From Yersinia artesiana (GTDB lineage Bacteria > Pseudomonadota > Gammaproteobacteria > Enterobacterales > Enterobacteriaceae): 36,238 nucleotides of DNA. The translations under genes and the position numbers were made by a program. Within the stretch, counting starts at the first letter, position 1. Each line of letters starts with the position of its first letter. Below, piece after piece: positions 21,184-30,370 of this stretch. Below the pieces are notes generated by a model that saw nothing but the letters and a program-made list of their open reading frames with translations, was not told the DNA's origin and searched no databases. Location: contig NZ_CACVAD010000046.1 of NCBI RefSeq assembly GCF_902726545.1, positions 1 through 36,238 of the forward strand. Direction: 5' to 3'.

Positions 21184-21275
21184 CAAATAGTGATACTCCA
21201 ATAGCCACGGTGATAACTTCGCTCAAACCACAAGTAACAAGACTGCCAAGCGATTCTTTTTCCCAGGAATTAATC

Positions 21276-23870
21276 ATGAAAGCCAAAAAAACAGTAGAAT
21301 GGCAGAAAAACAGGCGGTCTAAGGACAACGAAAATAATGCCTTATTAAACGCATTAGATCATTCATTAGCAATTATTGAGTTTGATCCTTCCAGTCGCAT
21401 TATTGAAGTTAATCAAAACTATCTTGATTATTTTGGCTATCAGCGTGATGAAGTCATTGGCCAACATCATTTGATGTTTTGTCATCCCGGTTATACCGGC
21501 AGCGCAGAATATCAAGAAATCAAAAAATGCCTACTGGCCGGACAATCTCTGGAAGGACGTTTTGAGCGTTTACATAAAGACGGCTCAACAGTTTGGCTAG
21601 CGGCCATCTATCAACCGGTATCCGGCCCTGACGGTTCGGTGACCCGCATAGTGAAAATTGCCAAAAACATTACCTTTTTAATTGAACAGCAAAAAGCAAC
21701 CCAAGAGTGGGTGCAGCTTTTAACGCAATTAACCGACCGTAGTGACAGCGCGATGTTTATTGCGGCAAACACCGAGCACGGACAACAAGCTGTTTATATT
21801 AATCAAGGGTTTACGAAGCTGTTTGGCTATACTCCAGAACAGGCTCTGGGGCAAAATATGGTCGATCTACTGCAAAGTGCGCATCCTGAACAGCTCGCGC
21901 CAGTCAATGGCCCCTCACCCGATACACGCCAGCGGCTCCTGCCTAAAGAGCTTTTTTACAGTAAAGACCGACAACCCCATTGGTGCTCAGCAGTAATGAA
22001 CTCACTGATTAATGAGCAAGGCGAGCAGAGTTACAGCATTGGGGTGCTAACGGATATCACCCTGACCAAAATGTATGAAGTGTTGCAATATAAAGTGCTG
22101 GAAGCCCTGGTCCGCGAACGCCCGCTGGAAGAAGTGATGTCATTACTCTGTCATGAAGTTGAGCGCATTGCCCCTGAGGTGACCGCCAGTATTTTGCAAA
22201 GTATCGGGCAGAATCACCTTTGCCATCTTGCTGGCCCTAGCCTGCCACTCACTTATACTGCCATTCTCTCCTATGTGCCTATCGGCCCAATTGCCGGTTC
22301 CTGCGGGACAGCCGCATTTCGCAAAGAAGCGGTTGAAGTACAAGATATCGCCACCGACCCGTTGTGGCAGGACTACCGTCATCTGATATTACCGCATGGC
22401 TTATTGGCTTGCTGGTCAACCCCCATTCTCTCCAGCCAAGGGCAAGTGCTTGGTACATTTGCTTTTTATTACAAACAAATAAGAAAACCCAGTGATTTTC
22501 ATCGTCAGTTGGTCAAATTAATCGCCAATTTATGTTCTCTGGCTATGGAGCGAGAACTCTCACGCAAACAAATTCAACATTTGGCTTTTTATGATTCATT
22601 GACCGGGCTGCCCAATCGCACCCAATTTTTGGTGTATGGCAAACAAGCCATTGCTCTGGCAACTGAAATGAATCATCCGCTGGCGGTGTTGGTGATTAAT
22701 CTGGATCGCTTTAAACAAGTCAATGACTCACTTGGTCATGCCGCTGGCGATGAATTACTGGCGACGATGGCCCAGCGCCTGCGCGACAGTTTGCCTAAAA
22801 ATGACATCATTGGCCGCCTGTCTGGCGATGAATTCATCATTATTCTGGCCTCCAGCACCATGCAGCAAACCACGGTGAGAGTGGAGAAAATGCTCAGCCT
22901 GCTGTCTCAGCCCTGCCAAATTGCCAATATGAATATTATTCCATCGGCCAGTGTAGGTATCAGTTTGTATCCTGAAAATGGTATGGAAATGGACACTCTG
23001 ATGAACCATGCCGATATCGCGATGCATAAAGCGAAGAATATGGGCCGTGGGCATTTTAATTTCTTCAGTGTAGAAATGAACAATCTCAATCAACAACGCC
23101 AGGATATGGAAGATGCCCTGCGCCATGCATTTCATATCGGCTCCCTGGAATTATTTTATCAGCCGCAAGTGATGTTGAAGGATGGTCATCTGTATGGCGT
23201 CGAAGCCTTAAGTCGTTGGAAACACCCAGTATTAGGCGATATCCCACCACAACGTTTTATTCCGCTGGCCGAAGAGAGCGGCCTTATCAATGAACTGGCA
23301 CTGTGGGCGATTGAAACCGCCTGCCGGCAATTGGCCGACTGGCGTTTGCGCGGCATTGATGTTCCCTCGGTATCAGTGAATTTATCGCCGACCAATTTCC
23401 ACAATCTGGGTTTACCGGACATGATTCTGCATATTTTGCATCATTATCATTTACCGCCGCAGGATCTGACGCTGGAAATTACCGAAGACATATTGATTGA
23501 GAATAATCCGGCAATATTCACGACGATAGAAAAAATTCATCGTCTGGGGGTGCGGCTATCAATGGATGACTTTGGCACCGGTTATTCCAGCCTCAGTTAC
23601 CTGCGCCGCCTGGATCTCGATGAAATCAAACTGGATAAAAGCTTTGTACATGACATTGAGTATGATGAAACCAGCCGAACCCTAAGTGAAGCGGTGATAC
23701 GCATTGGCGAGAGTTTGCAACTGTCGGTGATTGTCGAAGGGGTAGAGAATGAAGCCCAGCGCACTTTATTGAGCCGGCAAGGTTACCTGATTGGTCAGGG
23801 ATTTCTATTTTCCGAAGCGCTGCCGGCGATCAAACTGGAAAAATGGTTAGAACATCGTCTGACAAGTTAG
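21276..23870 (+). CDS. PAS-PAS-GAF-GGDEF-EAL c-di-GMP protein
   Basis: An 864-residue cytosolic signalling protein with no membrane segment. Two PAS domains (about 22-140 and 150-265) and a GAF-like domain (about 275-425) precede GGDEF (about 430-600) and EAL (about 610-860). The cyclase motif is SGDEF at 516-520, an accepted variant, and no RxxD inhibitory site sits before it. The EAL half looks intact: EAL at 643-645, NLSPTNF, EITED, DDFGTGYSS, KLDKSF, VEGVE and QGFLF. Phosphodiesterase activity is therefore likely; cyclase activity is possible. The layout resembles E. coli DosP with an added GAF, but I do not see grounds for a heme assignment. ATG 21276 follows AGGAATT; the frame is open to 21210. 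Confidence 0.9.
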   Translation: MKAKKTVEWQKNRRSKDNENNALLNALDHSLAIIEFDPSSRIIEVNQNYLDYFGYQRDEVIGQHHLMFCHPGYTGSAEYQEIKKCLLAGQSLEGRFERLHKDGSTVWLAAIYQPVSGPDGSVTRIVKIAKNITFLIEQQKATQEWVQLLTQLTDRSDSAMFIAANTEHGQQAVYINQGFTKLFGYTPEQALGQNMVDLLQSAHPEQLAPVNGPSPDTRQRLLPKELFYSKDRQPHWCSAVMNSLINEQGEQSYSIGVLTDITLTKMYEVLQYKVLEALVRERPLEEVMSLLCHEVERIAPEVTASILQSIGQNHLCHLAGPSLPLTYTAILSYVPIGPIAGSCGTAAFRKEAVEVQDIATDPLWQDYRHLILPHGLLACWSTPILSSQGQVLGTFAFYYKQIRKPSDFHRQLVKLIANLCSLAMERELSRKQIQHLAFYDSLTGLPNRTQFLVYGKQAIALATEMNHPLAVLVINLDRFKQVNDSLGHAAGDELLATMAQRLRDSLPKNDIIGRLSGDEFIIILASSTMQQTTVRVEKMLSLLSQPCQIANMNIIPSASVGISLYPENGMEMDTLMNHADIAMHKAKNMGRGHFNFFSVEMNNLNQQRQDMEDALRHAFHIGSLELFYQPQVMLKDGHLYGVEALSRWKHPVLGDIPPQRFIPLAEESGLINELALWAIETACRQLADWRLRGIDVPSVSVNLSPTNFHNLGLPDMILHILHHYHLPPQDLTLEITEDILIENNPAIFTTIEKIHRLGVRLSMDDFGTGYSSLSYLRRLDLDEIKLDKSFVHDIEYDETSRTLSEAVIRIGESLQLSVIVEGVENEAQRTLLSRQGYLIGQGFLFSEALPAIKLEKWLEHRLTS

Positions 23871-23935
23871 ACGGTGAATAATAAGAGATATATTATTAGT
23901 TGTAGTAACCTATTAGCGATTTCTAAACACCAATA

Positions 23936-23950
23936 AGTGACATTGTCACT
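23936..23950. repeat. 15-bp palindrome, copy 1
   Basis: Perfect palindrome AGTGACA-T-TGTCACT. It is repeated at 24118-24132, and the shared sequence extends to 18 bases. It borders the left side of the MITE-like element. Confidence 0.85.
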
Positions 23951-24117
23951 ACAGACTACTGACAACCCCTAACGGCTCGATCTTGCAAGGTGAGGACAGG
24001 TAGAAGAGTAAAGCGTCCGCGCCAGGGAAGGCGCGGGTCGAGCCCCCAGGGATGGGTTTACGGCGTCTTTACGATCTGCCTGTTTTCACCGTTACGGGCA
24101 CTTTGTCATTAACCTTA
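23951..24117. mobile_element. MITE-like long imperfect palindrome
   Basis: About 167 bp whose arms pair along most of their length. Left TGACAA (23960) matches right TTGTCA (24103); left AACGG (23971) matches CCGTT (24089); left GGTGAGGACAGGTAGA (23989-24004) matches TCTGCCTGTTTTCACC (24075-24090) at 13 of 16 positions; and GTAAAGCGTC pairs with GGCGTCTTTAC. The apex holds smaller GC-rich hairpins such as GCGCC/GGCGC. No transposase is encoded. It is flanked by identical 18-base repeats. It may be one of the small palindromic insertion elements known in yersiniae (YPAL type); I could not verify this. Confidence 0.65.
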
Positions 24118-24132
24118 AGTGACATTGTCACT
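24118..24132. repeat. 15-bp palindrome, copy 2
   Basis: Second copy of AGTGACA-T-TGTCACT, 182 bp from the first and 91 bp before the MFS start codon. It is either a target-site duplication of the element between the copies or a repressor operator for the MFS gene. Confidence 0.85.
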
Positions 24133-24222
24133 ATCGCTGGGTTGGGTCATGCTCAACCTTTTCATTTGTCGGCAAATTCTTTATCCTTGCTGCCTTTGTC
24201 ATCTGGATGTTGTTCCGTTGTT

Positions 24223-25413
24223 ATGCAAAAATTCCTTTTTCTGCTGTTAAGCCTGATATTGCTCGGCCCATTGGGCATCGACCTCTACTTACCCACTATC
24301 CCTGCAATTGCCAAGGGGCTAAACAGTAGTGAGTCATTGATCCAATCTACCATTGCGCTGTTTATTTTAGTTCTGGGGGTCGGGCAACTGATTGCCGGGC
24401 CATTGGTTGACAAATATGGCCGCAAACCGATTGCCATCATCGGGATAATCCTTTATATGCTGGGTGCCGCGATGGCTGCTCTGGCTGTCAGCCCCTTCAT
24501 GTTTGTCAGCTCCCGCCTGTTACAAGGTGTGGCTGTTTGCTGTACGGCAGTGGTGGCATTCAGTGGGGTGCGCGACCGCCTTAATGGCAATGAAGCTGCC
24601 CGTGCTTTTGGTTTCCTCAATGGCACATTAAATATCGTACCGGCATTAGCCCCATTATTAGGTGGTTTGTTGGCCGAAGCTTTTGGCTGGCGCGCACCAT
24701 TCTGGTTCCTGGCACTGTACGGGTTGCTGGTATTAATCCTGATTATCGTTTTCCTACCGGAAACCCGCCCGGCAGATACGCAGCCGGTGAAGAGTTTGCC
24801 GATAAAAAACTATCTGCGTATTTTGCGTGACGACCGTTTTCTGACTTTCGCACTGGTCAACGCTGGCGCGATGGGCATGGCGCTAACTTATGTCTCTCTG
24901 GCACCTAATGTCTTGATGGTCGGCGCGGGGCTTAGCCCGCTGCAATTCTCGCTGGTGTTCGGGGCCAATGGTTTTTGGATCATGGCCGTCAGCTTTTTTG
25001 CGAATCGGATTATCCAAAAAGTGGGCCGCCCTGCCTGCCTGATGACCGGTAGCGTGCTGATGGCTGTCGGCTGTTTCAGCCTGCTATACGGCCTGCGCTT
25101 AGCACCTGAAGTGCAACATCACTGGCTGGTTTACATGTTGCCCGTTGCCTGTGCCTGTGCCGGTTTAGCCTTTATGATGGGGCCAGCCACCAGCTATGCA
25201 CTGGAGCCTTATGCCAATGAAGCGGGTGTGGCTTCAGCCTTGGTTGGGTTTGTACAGATGGCAGGAGGCGCGGGGTTGGGTCTATTGGCAATGGCTTTGC
25301 CGATTGAACCTAAGTTATCTCTGGCTATTGTGATGTTGGTGGGTTGCTTACTGGCCTGGCAAGCACGCCGCGCCAGCAAACATGTGCGCGGCAAATTACA
25401 AAAGATAAACTAG
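24223..25413 (+). CDS. Bcr/CflA-type MFS drug exporter
   Basis: A 396-residue, twelve-helix inner-membrane proton antiporter of the DHA1 multidrug group. Helix 1 contains GIDLYLPTIPAIA, typical of Bcr/CflA/MdtL proteins, motif A is GPLVDKYGRKP between helices 2 and 3, and motif C is around GFLNGTLNIVPALAPLLGG. The natural substrate is unknown. The frame is open back to 24052, but that 57-residue extension starts inside the MITE-like element and is not MFS-like. ATG 24223 gives MQKFLFLLLSLILLGPLG and the usual family length, although its ribosome-binding site is poor. An ERIC-type repeat follows the stop. Confidence 0.88.
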   Translation: MQKFLFLLLSLILLGPLGIDLYLPTIPAIAKGLNSSESLIQSTIALFILVLGVGQLIAGPLVDKYGRKPIAIIGIILYMLGAAMAALAVSPFMFVSSRLLQGVAVCCTAVVAFSGVRDRLNGNEAARAFGFLNGTLNIVPALAPLLGGLLAEAFGWRAPFWFLALYGLLVLILIIVFLPETRPADTQPVKSLPIKNYLRILRDDRFLTFALVNAGAMGMALTYVSLAPNVLMVGAGLSPLQFSLVFGANGFWIMAVSFFANRIIQKVGRPACLMTGSVLMAVGCFSLLYGLRLAPEVQHHWLVYMLPVACACAGLAFMMGPATSYALEPYANEAGVASALVGFVQMAGGAGLGLLAMALPIEPKLSLAIVMLVGCLLAWQARRASKHVRGKLQKIN

Positions 25414-25445
25414 CACGCCACTTCAATAGCTAATAAGAAACCGAT

Positions 25446-25643
25446 TACCCAAATGAATTGGTGTTGTAGCAAGGCAGCAAACGAACTCATCCCGATGAGC
25501 TGACATAAGTCAGTGATTCGGGTGACAAATCTTCCGGGAGCAGATTTGAACGCTGCTTGCAGCGGCCTCGCAGAGGCGAGGCCCATGGACGGGCCGAGTA
25601 ACGAGAGCCGCTAACACCGCTACAGCGTCAAGTCAGAAGGGTA
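25446..25643. repeat. Diverged ERIC element with internal insertion
   Basis: The left end TACCCAAATGAATT and core GCAAGGCAGCAA, TGACATAAGTCAGTGATTCG match the ERIC plan, and the right end GCTACAGCGTCAAGTCAGAA is an ERIC terminus. Total length is about 197 bp against about 127 for a standard ERIC. The excess is a block of four hairpins: CAAATC/GATTTG, CGCTGC/GCAGCG, GCCTCG/CGAGGC and GGCCC/GGGCC. ERICs carrying an insert of about 70 bp are known in enterobacteria. The right end enters the final codons of dadX. Confidence 0.7.
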
Positions 25644-26695
25644 ACCCTGGCTGCCAGCGCACACATCAACTCATACCCTACCGTTCCTGCTGCCTGTGCC
25701 ACATTATCAATGGGCACATTTTCGCCCCAGATTTCAACTTTGCTGCCAATCTGCGCCTGAGGACATGGCGTGAGATCCACGGTCAGCATATCCATCGAAA
25801 TCGCCCCCACAGTGTGCGTCAATATTCCATCTACCATAATAGGTGTTCCCGTCGGTGCTACACGCGGATAGCCATCGGCATAACCACAAGCAACCACACC
25901 GATGCGCTGCGTGCCAGTAGCACGATAACGGCTACCATAACCGACACTCTGACCGGCGGATAATGATTGCAGCGCGATAATCTCACTGTGCAAACTCATC
26001 ACCGGACGCAAACCAAGACCGGCAATATCTGCCATATCACCACTGGGCGATGCGCCGTAGAGAATAATCCCTGGGCGCACCCAGTCATAATGGGTGGCTG
26101 GGTTACGCAATATTGCCGCCGAGTTGGCAAAGCAGCGAGCCGCCGAAATATGCCCACAGGCCTGTTGGATCTGGGCGAATTGTTCGTCAACACCGATAGG
26201 ATTATCTGCATTGGCAAAGTGACTCATGAAAGTGACTTCGCCGACATTGCTAAGACTGTTGGCCCATTGCCATACAGCTTCCGCCTGACCAATAGGAAAC
26301 CCCAACCGATTCATGCCGCTATTAAACTTCAAGTAAATATTGAGGGGAGCCGTCAGGCGGGCCGCTTTGATGGCCTCAAGTTGCCAGTCACTGTGCACCG
26401 CCGTCGTCAGGCGATAATGATCCAGTAACACTAAGTCCTGCGCTTGAAAGAAACCCTCCAGCAATAAAATTGGCCCTTGCCAGCCCTGCTCTCGCAGCAG
26501 GATAGCTTCGTTTAAATCCAGTAAGGCAAATCCATCTGTCGCAGCCAGCCCTTGCCAAATACGTGCCAGACCATGACCGTAGGCATTGGCTTTTACCACC
26601 GACCAAATTTTTGCCGTTCCTACATGGCGGCGAACAATATTCAGATTATGGTGCAGCGCAGATAAATTCAGCGTGGCAGATATCGGACGAGGCAT
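25628..26695 (-). CDS. dadX: Catabolic alanine racemase
   Basis: A 355-residue PLP enzyme interconverting L- and D-alanine. The PLP lysine lies in [12 protein letters not shown] near residue 34, and the C-terminal catalytic Tyr is in GYGSRYRA. Length matches E. coli DadX (356). It is transcribed with dadA, which lies just upstream on the same strand, so the pair supplies D-alanine to the dehydrogenase; that context favours DadX over the biosynthetic Alr. The last few codons (VTLLT) and the stop fall inside the ERIC terminus, so its original C-terminal end was probably replaced by a few residues without loss of function. Confidence 0.93.
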   Translation of the reverse strand: MPRPISATLNLSALHHNLNIVRRHVGTAKIWSVVKANAYGHGLARIWQGLAATDGFALLDLNEAILLREQGWQGPILLLEGFFQAQDLVLLDHYRLTTAVHSDWQLEAIKAARLTAPLNIYLKFNSGMNRLGFPIGQAEAVWQWANSLSNVGEVTFMSHFANADNPIGVDEQFAQIQQACGHISAARCFANSAAILRNPATHYDWVRPGIILYGASPSGDMADIAGLGLRPVMSLHSEIIALQSLSAGQSVGYGSRYRATGTQRIGVVACGYADGYPRVAPTGTPIMVDGILTHTVGAISMDMLTVDLTPCPQAQIGSKVEIWGENVPIDNVAQAAGTVGYELMCALAARVTLLT

Positions 26696-26750
26696 GCTTA
26701 TTCCTTCCAGAACACTATTCCGTTGTTATTAACAAAAGGGCTATCCACTA

Positions 26751-26809
26751 ATACCCTAAATAATTCAAGTTGCAGCCAACGGACATGCAACTTGAAGTAT
26801 GGCGGATAT
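26751..26809. repeat. Short ERIC-end palindrome between dadA and dadX
   Basis: A 59-bp element starting ATACCCTAAATAATTCAAG and ending GAAGTATGGCGGATAT, the two ends of an ERIC without the middle. It forms a perfect 11-bp stem TTCAAGTTGCA/TGCAACTTGAA with an 11-base loop, lying within the dadA-dadX intergenic mRNA. Confidence 0.75.
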
Positions 26810-26812
26810 GAA

Positions 26813-28117
26813 TTAGCGAACTGGATGAACGTCATGCAACGGCGCAACATTCAACGGTCGAAAGCCCGCGCTATAGCGCGACACCGAGAGGTCATCAGCC
26901 AGAATCGCAGGACGCCGACCATACATAATATCAGCCAATAGTTGACCTGAACCGCATGCCATGGTCCAGCCCAAGGTGCCATGACCGGTATTGAGGTAGA
27001 GATTTTTCAGCGAAGTTCGCCCAACAATAGGTGTGCCATCTGGTGTCATCGGGCGCAGGCCAGTCCAAAACGTCGCCTGACTAATATTACCGCCATCGGG
27101 ATACAAATCACCGACCACCATTTCCAGTGTTTCCCGCCGCGCCTGTTCCAGTTGAGTGTTAAATCCCACAATTTCCGCCATGCCGCCCACCCGAATGCGA
27201 TCGTCAAAACGGGTAATGGCTATCTTATAGGTCTCATCCAGCACGGTAGAATATGGTGCGCAAGCAGGGTTGGTGATGGGGATGGTCAGGGAGTAACCTT
27301 TTAGCGGGTAAACCGGAATCGATACCAACCCCGCCAGCAGTGCCGTTGAATAAGCGCCAAAAGCCACGACATAAGCATCAGCTTTAATGATGTCATCACC
27401 GCACAGCACCCCTGCGATTTGATCCCCATCCACCAGCAGTTTCTCCACTGAGCGATTGAAGATAAATTTCACACCGGCCTGTTCGGCCATTTTTGCCAGC
27501 CGCTCGGTAAACAACTTACAGTCGCCAGTTTCATCATTAGGCAGACGTAAGCCGCCGGTGAGCTTATGTGCCACTGTTGCCAGCGCGGGCTCGACGGTGG
27601 CCAGTTGATCCGCGGTTAACAGCGAATATGGCACACCAGCGTCATCTAATACTGCAATATCCTTAGCAGCATTATCAAATTGCTGCTCAGTACGGAATAA
27701 TTGCAGCGTTCCCCCTTGCCGCCCTTCGTACTGAATACCGGTATCTTCGCGCAGATCTTTCAAGCAATCACGGCTGTACTCGGCCAACCGCACCATACGG
27801 CTTTTGTTAATCATATAGTGGGAAGTGTCGCAGTTTCTTAGCATTTGCCACATCCAGCGCAACTGCGAAGCACTGCCATCCAGATGAATCGCCAACGGCG
27901 CATGGCGTTGGAACATCCATTTAATGGCTTTTAGAGGAACACCGGGGGCAGCCCAAGGTGCCGCGTAGCCGGGAGATATCTGGCCGGCATTACCTGCACT
28001 GGTTTCCTGAGCTGGCCCATCCTGCCGGTCAATGACCGTGACATCATGTCCATCTTTCGCTAAGTACCAGGCACTGGCAACACCCACCACACCACTTCCT
28101 AAAATGACAACCCGCAT
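26813..28117 (-). CDS. dadA: D-amino-acid dehydrogenase small subunit
   Basis: A 434-residue FAD-dependent membrane-associated dehydrogenase that oxidises D-alanine to pyruvate and ammonia, feeding electrons to the quinone pool. The FAD dinucleotide fold starts [20 protein letters not shown] with GxGxxG, followed by the DAO-type C-terminal [14 protein letters not shown] and [10 protein letters not shown]. The frame is open to 28198, but the 27 extra residues precede the canonical MRVVILGSG start, so 28117 is used. It is the promoter-proximal gene of dadAX. A perfect CRP half-site pair lies 95 bp upstream; in E. coli this operon is under CRP and Lrp. Confidence 0.95.
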   Translation of the reverse strand: MRVVILGSGVVGVASAWYLAKDGHDVTVIDRQDGPAQETSAGNAGQISPGYAAPWAAPGVPLKAIKWMFQRHAPLAIHLDGSASQLRWMWQMLRNCDTSHYMINKSRMVRLAEYSRDCLKDLREDTGIQYEGRQGGTLQLFRTEQQFDNAAKDIAVLDDAGVPYSLLTADQLATVEPALATVAHKLTGGLRLPNDETGDCKLFTERLAKMAEQAGVKFIFNRSVEKLLVDGDQIAGVLCGDDIIKADAYVVAFGAYSTALLAGLVSIPVYPLKGYSLTIPITNPACAPYSTVLDETYKIAITRFDDRIRVGGMAEIVGFNTQLEQARRETLEMVVGDLYPDGGNISQATFWTGLRPMTPDGTPIVGRTSLKNLYLNTGHGTLGWTMACGSGQLLADIMYGRRPAILADDLSVSRYSAGFRPLNVAPLHDVHPVR

Positions 28118-28211
28118 ATCATCCCCACACCAAAATGCATCAAAAGCACAATATTTTGTTGACAGAAAATTAACCCAGCAGAAAAAACTATCCAACACAT
28201 TAATGATAGAC

Positions 28212-28227
28212 TGTGACTTAATTCACA
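28212..28227. promoter_or_regulatory. CRP-binding site upstream of dadA
   Basis: TGTGA-N6-TCACA, a perfect match to the CRP core, 95 bp upstream of the dadA start codon. E. coli dadAX is CRP-controlled, so the site probably acts on dadA rather than ycgB, which is 525 bp away. Confidence 0.75.
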
Positions 28228-28574
28228 ATTAATTTACACTGCAATCACTTTTCAATTCAATAGCAGACTAAAAATAGAGATAACATGCTATTTTCAGCGC
28301 GTTATACAAAAGAATGACTGAAAACCCGCCTAATTATCCCTATTAACAGCATGAATAATTAGCATGTTACTGATGTTAATTTTATTGGTTTTATATTCCG
28401 CAATAACTGCAAATAAACAGAATAATAATCTAATTAAATCTTTTTTAAGATAATTACGTCTGCCAGTAAAAAATAACCCGTATTTCCTCAATGGAGAGGC
28501 TCTCTTTTGAAAGATGACGGATATTCATTGACATAACGCCAAGACAGGCCTCAATTTGTTCATATTGAGCTAGG
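28228..28574. other. AT-rich dadA-ycgB intergenic region
   Basis: Non-coding on both strands as far as I can see. It lies between the CRP site and the ERIC, with many A/T tracts suited to bending or Lrp binding. No specific Lrp site could be defined. Confidence 0.5.
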
Positions 28575-28704
28575 ATTATACTCAAGTGACTTCAAGATGC
28601 AGGAAGGCGGCAATTGAGCGAGTCCTCAGGAGCTTACTCAAGTAAGTGACTGGGGTGAGCGAAGGCAGCCAACACCCCTGCATCTTGAAGGGCGACGGGT
28701 ATAT
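28575..28704. repeat. ERIC element upstream of ycgB
   Basis: About 130 bp, palindromic at its ends (CTTCAAGATGCAGG against CCTGCATCTTGAAG), with the central ERIC sequence. Positions 28640-28661 match the widely used ERIC2 primer sequence at every base. It ends 47 bp before the ycgB start codon and so probably lies in, or directly upstream of, the ycgB leader. Confidence 0.92.
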
Positions 28705-28751
28705 TGAAGTGACCAGTATTTTGCAGGGTTATAAACCGTGAGGATGCGCTA

Positions 28752-30287
28752 ATGACAACTTCAACATCGAAACACACCGCGCAAGATAAGCGCCTGACTG
28801 ACGGCCCAGACTGGACATTTGAATTGTTGCAGGTCTATCTGGATCAAATAGATCGGGTGGCAAAACATTACCGGCTCGATACCTACCCCCATCAGATTGA
28901 GGTCATTACCTCGGAACAAATGATGGATGCCTACTCAAGTATTGGCATGCCCATTAATTATACCCACTGGTCTTTCGGTAAAAAATTTATCGAAACCGAG
29001 CAAAAATATAAGCACGGCCAGCAAGGGTTAGCCTATGAGATTGTGATTAATTCCAATCCTTGTATTGCTTATTTAATGGAAGAAAACACCATTACCATGC
29101 AGGCATTAGTGATGGCCCACGCCTGCTATGGTCATAACTCTTTCTTTAAAAACAATTATTTATTCCGCGCTTGGACAGATGCCAGTTCCATCGTTGATTA
29201 TTTACTGTTTGCCCGCCATTACATCAGTGAATGCGAAGAGCGCTATGGTGTGGAAGAGGTTGAACGGCTGCTCGACTCTTGCCATGCACTGATGAATTAT
29301 GGTGTTGACCGCTATAAACGCCCGCAAAAAATCTCGTTAGTTGAGGAAACTGCGCGGCAAAAAAGTCGAGAGGAATACCTGCAAAGCCAGGTCAATTCCT
29401 TGTGGAAAACCTTGCCACGTAAAGATAAAGAAGAAGTGCAAGCCCAGGCTCAGCGCTACCCCAGTGAGCCGCAAGAGAATCTGCTCTACTTTATGGAGAA
29501 GAATGCTCCGTTGCTGGAGTCATGGCAGCGAGAAGTGTTGCGGATTGTGCGCAAAGTGAGCCAGTATTTTTATCCGCAAAAACAGACCCAGGTGATGAAC
29601 GAAGGTTGGGCCACTTTCTGGCATTACACCATTCTTAATCATTTATACGATGAAGGCCGGGTCAGCGATCGGTTTATGATGGAGTTCTTACACAGCCATA
29701 CCAATGTGGTGTATCAACCGCCGTATAACAGCCCTTATTACAGTGGTATCAACCCTTATGCGCTTGGCTTTGCCATGTTCCAGGACATCAAGCGCATCTG
29801 CCAGTCGCCAACCGAAGAAGATTACTACTGGTTCCCCGATATTGCCGGTAAAGATTGGCTGGATACCCTGCATTTTGCCATGCGCGATTTTAAAGATGAA
29901 AGTTTCATTAGCCAGTTCTTATCACCGAAAGTGATGCGAGACTTCCGTCTCTTCACTGTGCTGGATGACGATAAGAATAACTATCTGGAAATTTCGGCCA
30001 TTCATAATGAAGAGGGCTATCGTGCTATTCGCAATGAATTATCTGCTCAATATAACTTGAGTAATCATGAACCTAACATTCAAGTGTGGAATGTTGATCT
30101 GCGCGGGGATCGTTCTCTGACGCTGCGCTATATTCCTCATGACCGGGCGCCACTGGATAAAAGTCGCCAGCAAGTGATGAAACATATCCATCGCTTATGG
30201 GGGTTTGATATTCATATGGAACAGCTTAATGATGATGGCAGTATTGAATTGCTCGACAGTATTCCACCCAGAGCCAATAAACTCTAA
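28752..30287 (+). CDS. ycgB: SpoVR-family protein YcgB
   Basis: A 511-residue soluble protein of the SpoVR family, similar in length to E. coli YcgB. The function is not known; the Bacillus homologue affects spore cortex formation. Family segments visible include LVMAHACYGHNSFFKNNYLF, MNEGWATFWHY and ISQFLSPKVMRDF. The HACYGHN and NEGWATFWH stretches look like possible metal or active-site regions, but no activity is established. It is divergent from dadA, as in E. coli, and convergent with fadR. The start is preceded by GAGGATG. Confidence 0.94.
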   Translation: MTTSTSKHTAQDKRLTDGPDWTFELLQVYLDQIDRVAKHYRLDTYPHQIEVITSEQMMDAYSSIGMPINYTHWSFGKKFIETEQKYKHGQQGLAYEIVINSNPCIAYLMEENTITMQALVMAHACYGHNSFFKNNYLFRAWTDASSIVDYLLFARHYISECEERYGVEEVERLLDSCHALMNYGVDRYKRPQKISLVEETARQKSREEYLQSQVNSLWKTLPRKDKEEVQAQAQRYPSEPQENLLYFMEKNAPLLESWQREVLRIVRKVSQYFYPQKQTQVMNEGWATFWHYTILNHLYDEGRVSDRFMMEFLHSHTNVVYQPPYNSPYYSGINPYALGFAMFQDIKRICQSPTEEDYYWFPDIAGKDWLDTLHFAMRDFKDESFISQFLSPKVMRDFRLFTVLDDDKNNYLEISAIHNEEGYRAIRNELSAQYNLSNHEPNIQVWNVDLRGDRSLTLRYIPHDRAPLDKSRQQVMKHIHRLWGFDIHMEQLNDDGSIELLDSIPPRANKL

Positions 30288-30318
30288 TCTGGCTGCATTA
30301 CGTGATTGATATCAATGG

Positions 30319-30344
30319 AAAAGGGGCGCTATTGGCCCCTTTTT
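30319..30344 (+). terminator. Terminator between ycgB and fadR
   Basis: AAAAGGGGC/GCCCCTTTT stem with a 7-base loop and a T-tract. A-rich sequence on the left arm makes it usable from both directions for convergent ycgB and fadR. Confidence 0.85.
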
Positions 30345-30370
30345 ACTGTTCTGTTTTGACGATGACTCTT

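Noticed and set aside
24052-24222. N-terminal extension of the MFS exporter
   Set aside because: It begins inside the palindromic element and does not resemble MFS proteins; the family length fits ATG 24223.
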